From Betaproteobacteria bacterium SCN2 (GTDB taxonomy: Bacteria; Pseudomonadota; Gammaproteobacteria; Burkholderiales; Thiobacillaceae): a DNA stretch of 64,000 bases. Within the stretch, counting starts at the first letter, position 1. The number at the start of each line of letters is the position of its first letter. Under the pieces are notes generated by a model, which was not told the DNA's origin, did no database searches, and was given only the letters and a program-made list of their open reading frames with translations. Positions 25,632 to 36,280 of the stretch are shown piece after piece. The translations under genes were made by a program, and so were the position numbers. The stretch spans positions 124,001-188,000 of the forward strand of contig WBSG01000004.1 in NCBI GenBank assembly GCA_008923285.1. The letters run 5' to 3'.

Positions 25632-26360
25632 ATGTTCAAGAAAACCTCCACTGCCGCGGCCGTTGCCGCCTCGACCACCCTACTCCTGGTCATCGGTGGC
25701 TGTTCCGCCACCAGCACCGGCAAGGCCGAAGCAGACAAGTCGAGCGTGGCCGCACCCAAGGCCAAGGCAGTCGATTACACCGCCATGAGCCCGAATGCCC
25801 TCGCCGAACATCTGATCTTCGAATCGGGCAGCTATGAACTCGACCAGCCTACCCAGGAGGGTACCACTGGCCGCGACCGCCTGACCCAGGACGAGATCCA
25901 GAAAACCTGTTCCCTCATGAAGGGCCAGGAGCTCAGCGACAAGAATCGGGAAAAGGTCATGGCGCTGGCCGCGGCCTCGATCAAGTATCCGGAAGGCGGC
26001 ATCAAGCTCGGCGACTGGAAGAAAGGCCGCGAACTGGCCTGGTCTGGCTTCGGCTACCGCACCGCGCACAATCCGGACGTCCACAAGACGCGCGAAGCCG
26101 GCGGCAACTGCTACAACTGCCATCAGCTTGCCCCCGACCGCACCGGCGGCAATCTCGGCCCGAGCCTGACCGGCTATGGCAAGAATCGCGGCAGCAGCCC
26201 GGACATGCTGAAGTACACCTACGACGTGATCTACAACCCGCACGTCTACTTCGCCTGCACCAACATGCCGCGCATGGGCGCCAGCAATGTGCTGAACCAG
26301 CAGCAGATCGCCGACATCATGGCCTATCTGTTTGATCCCGAGTCGCCGGTCAACAAGTAA
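25632..26360 (+). CDS. soxX: SoxX2 cytochrome c, long type, predicted lipoprotein
   Basis: A 242-residue monohaem cytochrome. The N-terminal leader ends LLLVIGGCSATS, where Cys24 is in a lipobox-like context (I-G-G-C), so the mature protein may be lipid-anchored. About 125 residues follow before the haem motif C160-Y-N-C163-H164 in GGNCYNCHQLAPDRTGGNLG. M212 or M215 near CTNMPRMG is the axial methionine candidate. The ending IADIMAYLFDPESPVNK is characteristic of the long SoxX. It is quite unlike the short SoxX at 23236. A strong terminator follows. Confidence 0.9.
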   Translation: MFKKTSTAAAVAASTTLLLVIGGCSATSTGKAEADKSSVAAPKAKAVDYTAMSPNALAEHLIFESGSYELDQPTQEGTTGRDRLTQDEIQKTCSLMKGQELSDKNREKVMALAAASIKYPEGGIKLGDWKKGRELAWSGFGYRTAHNPDVHKTREAGGNCYNCHQLAPDRTGGNLGPSLTGYGKNRGSSPDMLKYTYDVIYNPHVYFACTNMPRMGASNVLNQQQIADIMAYLFDPESPVNK

Positions 26361-26398
26361 GCGTTTTCCGGCTACACGCGCAAGCACCGTGGGAAAAG

Positions 26399-26425
26399 CA
26401 CCGGCGTCACTGCCGGTGTTTTTTT
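26399..26425 (+). terminator. Strong rho-independent terminator after soxX2
   Basis: Stem CACCGGC / GCCGGTG with loop GTCACT followed by seven T. It ends the transcript soxXYZAX2, so soxA2-soxB would need their own promoter or read-through. Confidence 0.92.
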
Positions 26426-26626
26426 GTGCGCATCATCACGCGCCACATGCCGATGCACGTCTTTCCTGCGCGGGCTGTCACGCATGCGCCCCCCGAACCC
26501 GAGCAATTCGGGTGCCACTGCCGGCGTCGGAACCAAACGGCAGCCGAGACGCCAGCAAGGCTGTGGAGCGGTCACTTCGATATTCATACCCATAATCGAA
26601 GCGGGTAAGCTATAAGCCCGTATCAT

Positions 26627-26639
26627 TGATTACGAATCA
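26627..26639 (+). promoter_or_regulatory. Palindrome upstream of soxA2
   Basis: TGATT-ACG-AATCA, a perfect 5-bp inverted repeat with 3-bp spacer, lies about 33 bp before the soxA2 start and just after the terminator. It is placed like an operator in a promoter region for soxA2-soxB. Confidence 0.35.
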
Positions 26640-26671
26640 CCTTACTTGACGTCATGTTTTCTGGAGGCGGC

Positions 26672-27520
26672 ATGAAACCACCAATCGTGAAATCGCTGGC
26701 AGCGATGGCCAGCCTGGGCATCGCCCTCGGTGCGACCGGCGCCCAGGCATCCCCCGAACAGGACCGGCAGGATTTCATCAAGTACTACACGACCAAATAT
26801 CCGAACATCAAGATCGAAGACTATGTCTACGGCACGCTCGCATTCGACACTGACAGCAAGGCCCGCGCCCAGTATGACGCGGTCATGCAATCCCCCCCCT
26901 ACCAGGCCGTGCTGGAAAAGGGACGAAAAATGTGGGAAACGCCGCTGAAGAACGGCAAGACCTACGCCGACTGCCTGCCCAACGGCGGCAAGAACATTGC
27001 CGGCAACTACCCCTACTTCGACGACAGGGCCGGCCGGGTCGTGACCCTGGCTGACGCCATCAACGCCTGCCGCGTCGCCAGCGGCGAGGCTGCCTACAAA
27101 TTGGGGGACGCCGCCACCATGGGCACACTGGCCGCCTACATGCGCAGCCTGTCCGACGGCATGCTGATGAACATCAAGGTTGATGGGCCGAGAGCCCTCG
27201 CCGCTTATGAAGACGGCAAGAAGACCTTCTTCAGCCGTGCCGGCCAGCTCAACTTTTCCTGTGCCAGTTGCCACGTGCAGAATGCCGGCGTCAAGCTGCG
27301 CGCCGAACTGATCTCGCCCGCAGTCGGCCAGGCCGTGCACTGGCCGGTGTTCCATGGCGGCGACCATCCGGTCGAGTTGCAGGCCCGCTATGCAAGCTGC
27401 TTCAAGAACATGCGTCACGTATCCGCGCCCATCGGCAGCGAAAAGCTGAACAATCTTGAATACTTCCACTCCTACCTGTCCAACGGCCTGCCGATGAAAG
27501 CCTCGGTTTTCCGCAAATAG
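26672..27520 (+). CDS. soxA: SoxA2 cytochrome c, canonical type
   Basis: A 282-residue periplasmic SoxA of the more widespread type. Signal peptide ends GATGAQA. Haem motif C197-A-S-C200-H201, axial Cys243 in RYASCFKNMRHV, and the paired Cys101/Cys133 stand where the second haem of dihaem forms would be. The C-terminal NLEYFHSYLSNGLPMKASVF matches the family's end. Start at 26672 uses GGAGG 5 nt upstream. It is paired by type with SoxX2, while SoxA at 24762 pairs with the short SoxX. It lies after a terminator and 140 bp before soxB. Confidence 0.93.
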   Translation: MKPPIVKSLAAMASLGIALGATGAQASPEQDRQDFIKYYTTKYPNIKIEDYVYGTLAFDTDSKARAQYDAVMQSPPYQAVLEKGRKMWETPLKNGKTYADCLPNGGKNIAGNYPYFDDRAGRVVTLADAINACRVASGEAAYKLGDAATMGTLAAYMRSLSDGMLMNIKVDGPRALAAYEDGKKTFFSRAGQLNFSCASCHVQNAGVKLRAELISPAVGQAVHWPVFHGGDHPVELQARYASCFKNMRHVSAPIGSEKLNNLEYFHSYLSNGLPMKASVFRK

Positions 27521-27661
27521 CCGCGCGGGTGGCAAGCCTCAAGGGCGGTTCCACCCGGGCTTTCCGGCTGAAACCGCATGGACCATAGCTACTATTTACC
27601 CGGCCATTCGCTCGACAGACAATTGCCATCCAGCTGACCTGAACCCCAGGAGAACACCCTC

Positions 27662-29371
27662 ATGATGAACCGTCGCGAATTCCTGCAGATTCTTGCCGTC
27701 GCCGCCGCCTCCGGCATGGCCATCGACAGCAAGAAAGCCCTGGCAGGCGATCTGGACATGTACAACCTGCCGCGCTTCGGCAACGTGTCGCTGATGCACA
27801 TGACCGACTGCCATGCGCAGCTGCTGCCCATCTATTTCCGCGAGCCCAACGTCAACATCGGCATCGGCGGCGCCAGCGGCAAGCCCCCGCACCTGGTCGG
27901 CGAACATCTGCTCAGACACTACGGCATCAAGCCAGGCACGCGCGAGGCCCATGCCTTCACCTACATCGACTTCGTGCAGGCCGCCCGCACCTACGGCAAG
28001 GTCGGCGGCTTCGCCCACCTGAAGACCCTGGTCGACCGCGTGCGCGCTTCGCGCCCCGGCTCGCTGCTGCTCGACGGCGGCGACACCTGGCAGGGCTCCG
28101 CCACTTCGCTGTGGACCAACGCCCAGGACATGGTCGACGCCTGCATCGCGCTGGGCGTTAACGTCATGACCGCGCACTGGGAGATGACCTTCGGCGCCGA
28201 GCGGGTAATGGAAATCGTCAACAACGACTTCAAGAAAGCCGACATCGATTTCGTCGCGCAGAACGTCATCACCGCCGACTTCGGCGACCAGGTGTTCAAG
28301 CCCTACGTCGTCAAGAACATCAACGGCGTCAACGTTGCCATCATCGGACAGGCCTTCCCTTATACGCCCATTGCCAATCCGCGTCATTTCGTGCCGGACT
28401 GGAGCTTCGGCATCCAGGACGAGAACATGCAGAAGTGGGTCAACGACGCCCGCGCCAAGGGCGCCCAGGTCGTGGTCGTGCTGTCGCACAACGGCATGGA
28501 CGTCGACATCAAGATGGCCAGCCGCGTAACCGGCATCGACGCCATCTTCGGCGGCCACACCCACGACGGCGTGCCGCAGCCGGTGCAGGTCAAGAACGCC
28601 AAGGGCACGACCCTGGTCACCAACGCCGGCTCCAATGGCAAGTTCCTCGGCGTCATGGACTTCGACGTCAGGAACGGCAAGATCGCCGGCTGGAAGTACA
28701 AATTGCTGCCGATATTCTCCAATCTGCTGCCCGAGGATGCCAAGATGGCGGCGCTCATCAGGAATGTCCGCGCTCCCTACGAAAGCAAGCTCAACGAGAA
28801 GCTGGCGGTCACCGAGGATTTCCTCTATCGCCGCGGCAACTTCAACGGCACCTTCGACCAGGTCATCCTCGACGCGCTGATGAAGGTGAAAGGCGCCGAT
28901 GTCGCCTTCTCGCCGGGATTCCGCTGGGGCACTTCCCTGCTGCCGGGCGACATCATCACCATGGACCGCGTGATGGACCAGACCGCCATCACCTACCCGG
29001 CCACCACGTTGAACAACATGACGGGCGAAACCATCAAGACCATCCTGGAGGATGTCTGCGACAACCTGTTCAACGTCGACCCCTACTACCAGCAGGGCGG
29101 CGACATGGTGCGCGTGGGCGGCATCCAGTACACGGTCAACCCCAATGCCAGGATCGGCAACCGCATTTCCAACATGATGCTGAACGGCAAGCCGGTCTCT
29201 CCGACCAAAACTTACAAGGTGGCGGGCTGGGCCTCGGTGGGCGAAAACGTCACCGGCACGCCGATCTGGGAAGTCGTCGCCGAATATCTGCGCGACATCA
29301 AGACCATCAAGCCGGTCAAGCTCAACCTGCCGAAGATCGTCGGCCTCGGCAAGAATCCGGGCCTGGCCTGA
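27662..29371 (+). CDS. soxB: SoxB sulfate thiohydrolase
   Basis: A 569-residue dimanganese hydrolase that cuts sulfate from the SoxY-bound intermediate in the periplasm. It has a twin-arginine-type N-terminus (MNRREFLQILAVAAASGMA). The metallophosphoesterase motifs are intact: MTDCHAQLLPIYFREP, LLDGGDTWQGS, MTAHWEMTFG and FGGHTHDGVP. The second half is the 5'-nucleotidase C-terminal domain (about residues 380-560). Either of two adjacent ATG codons could be used. It ends the cluster and is followed by a strong terminator. Confidence 0.97.
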   Translation: MMNRREFLQILAVAAASGMAIDSKKALAGDLDMYNLPRFGNVSLMHMTDCHAQLLPIYFREPNVNIGIGGASGKPPHLVGEHLLRHYGIKPGTREAHAFTYIDFVQAARTYGKVGGFAHLKTLVDRVRASRPGSLLLDGGDTWQGSATSLWTNAQDMVDACIALGVNVMTAHWEMTFGAERVMEIVNNDFKKADIDFVAQNVITADFGDQVFKPYVVKNINGVNVAIIGQAFPYTPIANPRHFVPDWSFGIQDENMQKWVNDARAKGAQVVVVLSHNGMDVDIKMASRVTGIDAIFGGHTHDGVPQPVQVKNAKGTTLVTNAGSNGKFLGVMDFDVRNGKIAGWKYKLLPIFSNLLPEDAKMAALIRNVRAPYESKLNEKLAVTEDFLYRRGNFNGTFDQVILDALMKVKGADVAFSPGFRWGTSLLPGDIITMDRVMDQTAITYPATTLNNMTGETIKTILEDVCDNLFNVDPYYQQGGDMVRVGGIQYTVNPNARIGNRISNMMLNGKPVSPTKTYKVAGWASVGENVTGTPIWEVVAEYLRDIKTIKPVKLNLPKIVGLGKNPGLA

Positions 29372-29393
29372 TTCCTGTATTTCGTGACTACGC

Positions 29394-29420
29394 AAACGGG
29401 GCCTGCGGGCCCCGTTTTTT
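29394..29420 (+). terminator. Rho-independent terminator of soxB
   Basis: Stem ACGGGGCC / GGCCCCGT with a TGCG loop followed by a T-run. It closes the sox region. Confidence 0.92.
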
Positions 29421-29455
29421 ATTGGGCCGCCCTCACTTTGCCTTGGGCCGGCTGA

Positions 29456-29473
29456 TAAAATGGCGGGATTACG
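29456..29473 (+). promoter_or_regulatory. alaS promoter -10 and GC-rich discriminator
   Basis: TAAAAT (29456-29461) runs into GGCGGGATTACG. The 14-mer ATGGCGGGATTACG differs by one base from the one before valS, and it ends 18 nt before the alaS start. The shared element suggests common, perhaps stringent, control of both synthetase genes. Confidence 0.5.
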
Positions 29474-29491
29474 CTATCCAGCTTCCCATCC

Positions 29492-32107
<2,616 letters not shown>

Positions 32108-32132
32108 ACAGGAATTCGACGCTTAACGGATC

Positions 32133-33815
32133 ATGGCTGGAATCAAACAGGCTCTCTCGGAACGCTTTGCCCGCATGATGCGGCTGCGCAACCCGGACGA
32201 CCCGCTATCCAGCGTGCAGGCCACCACCCGCTGGGCCCAGAGCTTGCCCGTGGGCGATGCGCTGAAGGCGCAGAGCGAGATACTGATCGAGGTCAAGCGC
32301 TTCAACGACGAGAACGCCCCGCATAGCCGGGAGCGCCTGCTCATCCTGATGCTGCTGGACGAGAAAGGTCAGCACACCCAGGCCATCCTCAGCCGCCAGT
32401 ACCTGCGCAACCCGCGCATGTCGCGCACCGTGGAAAGCCAGCTGTGGCACACCATCTACCACCTCAACTGGGAAATCCTGCGCGCCTACCACAGCTACCT
32501 CATCGAGTTCGCGCGCAACCCGGCCAAATCGCGCCTCAAGGCGATGATGCCCATCGTCACCCTGCGCGCGCTGCGCGGCTTCCGGCGCGTGATCAAATGG
32601 CGCACCATCCGCTACCTCCACCCCGGCACCAAGACCTGGGCCAGGCTGCACCAGCTCTACCAACTCGCTGAAACCCAGGGCTTCCACAAGACCCGCCTGC
32701 TGGCCTATCCCGATGACCCGCAGGAAAGCAGTTGCGAGGGCGAGTACCTGCATACCCTGATGCTGGAGCAGGCCAATTCCGGCTCGCTGTATCCGCGCCA
32801 GATCGATCTGATCGATACCTGGACTTCCGCCTGGCTGGACATGCTCAAGCTGGAAAAGACCCTCGACCCGGAACGCCATGTGCTGACCGTGGACATGACC
32901 AAAGACCGCGGCGCAAAACGCGTGCGCAACAGCACGCCCGATTTGTCGACGCGCTACTGGTCTACGCATGAGCTGCTGGAGCGCATCAAGGGCATGCAGT
33001 CGGAACTCCACGCCGGCACCGCCCCGGCGCGTTTGGGACTGGGGGAATACGTCAGGGTTTCGGAAAGCCTGGAACTGCTCGATCACCTCACCCGCCAGTG
33101 GGCGCCACTGACCGCTCGCGAACAGCGCCGCTCTCCGCGCAAACCCGTGAAGAAAATCGTCGAGATCGTGCATGGCCTGCCTTCGATCATCGCCCGGCTC
33201 GCCGAGGAACGCATCGACAGCGAGGCCGCCCCGCCAACAGAACAATTCGGCTTCGAAGAACACGAAGAACTGAGCGTCTACGGCTTCGTCACCAACCGCA
33301 CGCTCAATCGCGGCCCCTATGGCGAAACCGCCAGGAACCGGATGGCTGACATCGAGCGCTGGGTCATGGAAGATGAAAGCGAGTTCGGTTTCGGCGCCAC
33401 CATCGAGGCGCGCGACAAGGACTGGCTGCGCATCGGCGCCCTGGTCGGGCTGCGTGCCGACAAATCCGCCGGCTGGTCACTTGGCGTCATTCGCCGCCTG
33501 TCACGCATGAACGAGGCGGAGAGTTCCGTCGGTATCGAGATCGTCCCCGGCAAGCCCCTCGACATCCAGTTGTACGGCCTGCAGGCCTCCGCCTACACGG
33601 TCAACGGTCAGGCGGCGTACAACGCGAATGCCGCCATGCCCGGCCTGCTGTTCGACAACGAATATGCCCCCTCGATCGTGGTGGACCCCGCCTACTACCA
33701 GCGCAAGGGCATCATCGAATACCGCATGCGACAGCAAACCCGGACCATCCAGATGGACGACCCGGTCGACCACGGCGAAGGCTGGATACGGCTCGGCATC
33801 ACGCCGCTGTCCTAA
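32133..33815 (+). CDS. Conserved hypothetical, 560 residues, cytoplasmic
   Basis: A soluble protein without signal peptide or membrane helix. The N-terminal part (about residues 1-330) is helical and rich in arginine, for example RLRNPDDPLSSVQATTRW and RLLILMLLDEKGQHTQAI. The C-terminal part (about residues 370-560) is beta-rich: WLRIGALVGLR, WSLGVIRRLSRM and SVGIEIVPGKPLDIQ. The last pattern recalls a PilZ-like or other small beta-barrel, but the RxxxR and DxSxxG motifs of c-di-GMP-binding PilZ are not evident. It begins 25 bp after alaS, so it is probably co-transcribed. I do not recognise a function. Confidence 0.8.
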   Translation: MAGIKQALSERFARMMRLRNPDDPLSSVQATTRWAQSLPVGDALKAQSEILIEVKRFNDENAPHSRERLLILMLLDEKGQHTQAILSRQYLRNPRMSRTVESQLWHTIYHLNWEILRAYHSYLIEFARNPAKSRLKAMMPIVTLRALRGFRRVIKWRTIRYLHPGTKTWARLHQLYQLAETQGFHKTRLLAYPDDPQESSCEGEYLHTLMLEQANSGSLYPRQIDLIDTWTSAWLDMLKLEKTLDPERHVLTVDMTKDRGAKRVRNSTPDLSTRYWSTHELLERIKGMQSELHAGTAPARLGLGEYVRVSESLELLDHLTRQWAPLTAREQRRSPRKPVKKIVEIVHGLPSIIARLAEERIDSEAAPPTEQFGFEEHEELSVYGFVTNRTLNRGPYGETARNRMADIERWVMEDESEFGFGATIEARDKDWLRIGALVGLRADKSAGWSLGVIRRLSRMNEAESSVGIEIVPGKPLDIQLYGLQASAYTVNGQAAYNANAAMPGLLFDNEYAPSIVVDPAYYQRKGIIEYRMRQQTRTIQMDDPVDHGEGWIRLGITPLS

Positions 33816-34453
33816 ACGCCTGCGAGCACGCTGTCGAGCCAGTTCGAAAGATCGACAATCTCCTGCTGGCAAATCGTGTGCGGCATCGCATACTCGTGCC
33901 AGCACACCCTCAGCCCGCCGCCTTCCAGTGCTTCGCACCCTGCCTTGCCCAGTGCATGCGGCACCACCTCGTCCTGCCTGCCATGCGCCATGAACAGATG
34001 CAGGCCACGCAAACCCTGAAGCGAAGGCAGGACGCACTGCGGCAGGTAGCCGGACAGGGCAGCGACGCCAACGAGCCCGGGCACGCCCAGGGCGGCCGCG
34101 GCCAGGCTGATCACCGCTCCCTGTGAAAAGCCCGCCAGCACCACCGGCAAGCCTGATTCCCCGCGCAATGCCTGCGCCAGTTCGATGACCTGACGGGCCG
34201 AAACAAGCATGCCGTCGCCATCTTCCTGCCAGCGCAAGTCCGGTGCGGCGATGTCGAACCACGCCCGCATGGACATGCCGCGATTGATCGTCACCGGTCT
34301 CACCGGCGCATGCGGGAACACATGGCGCACATTGCGCGACGCCAGCATGTCGGCGGCCGGCTCCAGATCGTAGCCGTCGGCACCCAGCCCATGCAGCCAC
34401 AGCATCAAGGCAACCGGGCGTTCCGGACAAGGCGATTCGTGGTAATCAAGCAT
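33812..34453 (-). CDS. Phospholipase/carboxylesterase-type alpha/beta hydrolase
   Basis: A 213-residue cytoplasmic esterase. LMLWLHGLGADGYDLEPAAD is the typical start, with GFSQGAV holding the nucleophile serine, then HGRQDEVVPHALG with the catalytic aspartate and EYAMPHTICQQE with the histidine. This matches the dienelactone/phospholipase carboxylesterase family, which cleaves short-chain esters and can depalmitoylate proteins in eukaryotes. Substrate here unknown. It converges with the 560-residue gene, the last 4 bp overlapping, and has no same-strand neighbour close by. Confidence 0.92.
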   Translation of the reverse strand: MLDYHESPCPERPVALMLWLHGLGADGYDLEPAADMLASRNVRHVFPHAPVRPVTINRGMSMRAWFDIAAPDLRWQEDGDGMLVSARQVIELAQALRGESGLPVVLAGFSQGAVISLAAAALGVPGLVGVAALSGYLPQCVLPSLQGLRGLHLFMAHGRQDEVVPHALGKAGCEALEGGGLRVCWHEYAMPHTICQQEIVDLSNWLDSVLAGV

Positions 34454-34535
34454 GGCAACTCCAGTGTCAACACAGGCGAGTTTAGCCGATCCGCAAGGCC
34501 CGGAAACCCCGCTGCGAGCGTGCTAGTATCTCGCC

Positions 34536-35534
34536 ATGCCCGGGCATATTCTCCCTCCCCTGCTGATCCCCCTGCTGAAGCGTCTGTCCGACGGCCGCTT
34601 CCATTCCGGCCAGGACATGGCCAGGCACTTCCAGGTGTCGCGTGCGACCATCTTCAACCTGCTGCAGGCCGCCGAACAGCATGGCGTACGGCTGCATGCC
34701 GTGCGCGGCCGCGGCTACCGGCTCGCAGAGCCGCTGTCCTGGCTGGACGCAGCCGCCCTGCAGGCCATGCTTGCCGCCTCGGCGCGGAATTTTGAGCTGA
34801 AAACCGTCGAGGCCGCCCATTCGACCAATACCCTGCTCGCACAAGAGGCGCTCGCCGGCGCCCCCCATCGCACCGTGCTGTACGCCGATTACCAGCATGC
34901 CGGGCGCGGGCGCCGCGGGCGCGAGTGGCAATCGCCCCTCGGCGGCGGCCTCGCCTTTTCCGTACTGTGGCGTTTCGAGCGCGGCATGGGCGAACTGTCG
35001 GGTTTGAGCATCGCCGTGGGGCTGGCGCTGGCGCGAGCATTGGCCGCCCATTGCCCCTTGCCCATCAGGCTGAAATGGCCCAACGACGTACTCGCCGGCT
35101 ATCGCAAGCTCGCCGGCATCCTGGTCGAAGTCCAGGGCGAATTGTCCGGCCCCTCTTTCGCGGTCATCGGCATCGGCCTCAACGAGCACCTTCCCGCCAG
35201 GCACCGCCAGGAGATCGACCAGGCCGTGATCGACCTGGCCGAGATGGGAGTCAGGCTCAGTCGCGCGGAACTGCTTCACGCCATCCTGGCCGAGCTTGCC
35301 GACACCATGGCGACATTCGAGCAGCAGGGTATCGGCCCCATTCTCGCCGAATGGCCGCAATGGCATGCGCACGAAGGCCGCGCCGTGCAGTTGCGCACGC
35401 CTGACGGCCACCGCCATGCCGGCACCGCCAGCGGCCTCGACGAGGCCGGCAACCTGATGCTGACCCTGGCCAGCGGCGAATTGCGCAAGTTCAGCGCCGG
35501 CGAGGTCAGCCTGCGGCCGGCCACGGCGAAATGA
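34536..35534 (+). CDS. birA: Biotin ligase / biotin operon repressor
   Basis: A 332-residue bifunctional BirA. An N-terminal winged helix-turn-helix (residues 10-65; MARHFQVSRATIFNLLQ) allows DNA binding, and the biotin-AMP loop GRGRRGREW is at residues 123-131. KWPNDVLAGYRKLAGILVE is the catalytic core, and a C-terminal SH3-like domain follows (about residues 285-330). It attaches biotin to the carboxyl-carrier protein. It overlaps coaX by 4 bp, as in many betaproteobacteria. Confidence 0.96.
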   Translation: MPGHILPPLLIPLLKRLSDGRFHSGQDMARHFQVSRATIFNLLQAAEQHGVRLHAVRGRGYRLAEPLSWLDAAALQAMLAASARNFELKTVEAAHSTNTLLAQEALAGAPHRTVLYADYQHAGRGRRGREWQSPLGGGLAFSVLWRFERGMGELSGLSIAVGLALARALAAHCPLPIRLKWPNDVLAGYRKLAGILVEVQGELSGPSFAVIGIGLNEHLPARHRQEIDQAVIDLAEMGVRLSRAELLHAILAELADTMATFEQQGIGPILAEWPQWHAHEGRAVQLRTPDGHRHAGTASGLDEAGNLMLTLASGELRKFSAGEVSLRPATAK

Positions 35535-36280
35535 GCGGTCCCATCCTGCTGGTCGACGTCGGTAACAGCCGAATCAAATGGGCTCTGGTGCAGCCGCCTC
35601 AGGAGTGGCTGGCCGAGGGAGCCTGTGCGCACGACGAAACCGCCAGGCTACTGGATGAGTGGGGACGTTTCCCGCAGCCGGCAAGCGTGGTTGCCTGCAA
35701 CGTCGCCGGCGACGACCTGCAGCAACCGCTGTCGGCCTACTGGCAATCGCGCAAGGTGCCGCTGCACTGGGTGCAGGCAAGCGACCGTTCGCACGCCGGC
35801 GTCAGCAATCTCTACGAGCGTCCGCAACAACTCGGCAGCGATCGCTGGGCCGCCCTGATCGGCGCCTGGCAACGAGCGCGCAGCGCGTGCCTGGTGGTTT
35901 CCGCCGGGACTGCCGTCACCATCGACAGCCTGAACGAGCGGGGCGAATTCGTCGGCGGCATGATCCTGCCCGGCAGGCTGCTCATGCAGCAGAGCCTCGC
36001 CCGTGGCACCCATGCACTCAAGGATTTCGCCGGCAATCCAGTGGAATTCCCGCGCAACAGCGCCGATGCGGTGAGCAGCGGCATTGCCACGGCGCTGGCC
36101 TGCACCGTGCAGGCAGCCTACCAGCGTCTGACGGCAGCAGGCGCCACGCCGCCGACGTGCATCGTGACCGGCGGCGATGCTGAGTGGCTGTCCGGACAAT
36201 TGCAATTTGGCGCTATCATCGCGCCCAGACTGATACTCGAAGGATTACTGATCATGGCTCAGGAGAACGCTGGCAAATGA
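35531..36280 (+). CDS. coaX: Type III pantothenate kinase
   Basis: A 249-residue CoaX, which phosphorylates pantothenate in the first step of coenzyme A synthesis and needs a monovalent cation. The ATP-binding DVGNSRIKW is at residues 9-17; SDRWAALIGAW and VSAGTAVTIDSLN (with the catalytic aspartate) follow. Length is typical for the family. The gene overlaps birA upstream and the SPOR protein gene downstream by 4 bp each, so the three are co-translated. Confidence 0.95.
   Translation: MSGPILLVDVGNSRIKWALVQPPQEWLAEGACAHDETARLLDEWGRFPQPASVVACNVAGDDLQQPLSAYWQSRKVPLHWVQASDRSHAGVSNLYERPQQLGSDRWAALIGAWQRARSACLVVSAGTAVTIDSLNERGEFVGGMILPGRLLMQQSLARGTHALKDFAGNPVEFPRNSADAVSSGIATALACTVQAAYQRLTAAGATPPTCIVTGGDAEWLSGQLQFGAIIAPRLILEGLLIMAQENAGK

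Larger units (their letters stand above)
26361..26671. other. Gap between soxX2 and soxA2 with terminator and operator-like palindrome
   Basis: About 310 bp without a convincing gene. It contains the strong terminator at 26399-26425 and a palindrome TGATT-ACG-AATCA (26627-26639) about 33 bp before soxA2. A CCCGAA...TTCGGG hairpin sits near 26495-26515. A CxxCH is encoded in one frame near 26468 but no supported gene surrounds it. Confidence 0.55.

Noticed and set aside
26332-26595. Short frame after soxX2 with a CxxCH (SCAGCHAC) that could be a small cytochrome
   Set aside because: It begins inside soxX2, runs through the terminator, has no signal peptide or ribosome site, and its CxxCH has no axial-ligand context. 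Treated as chance.
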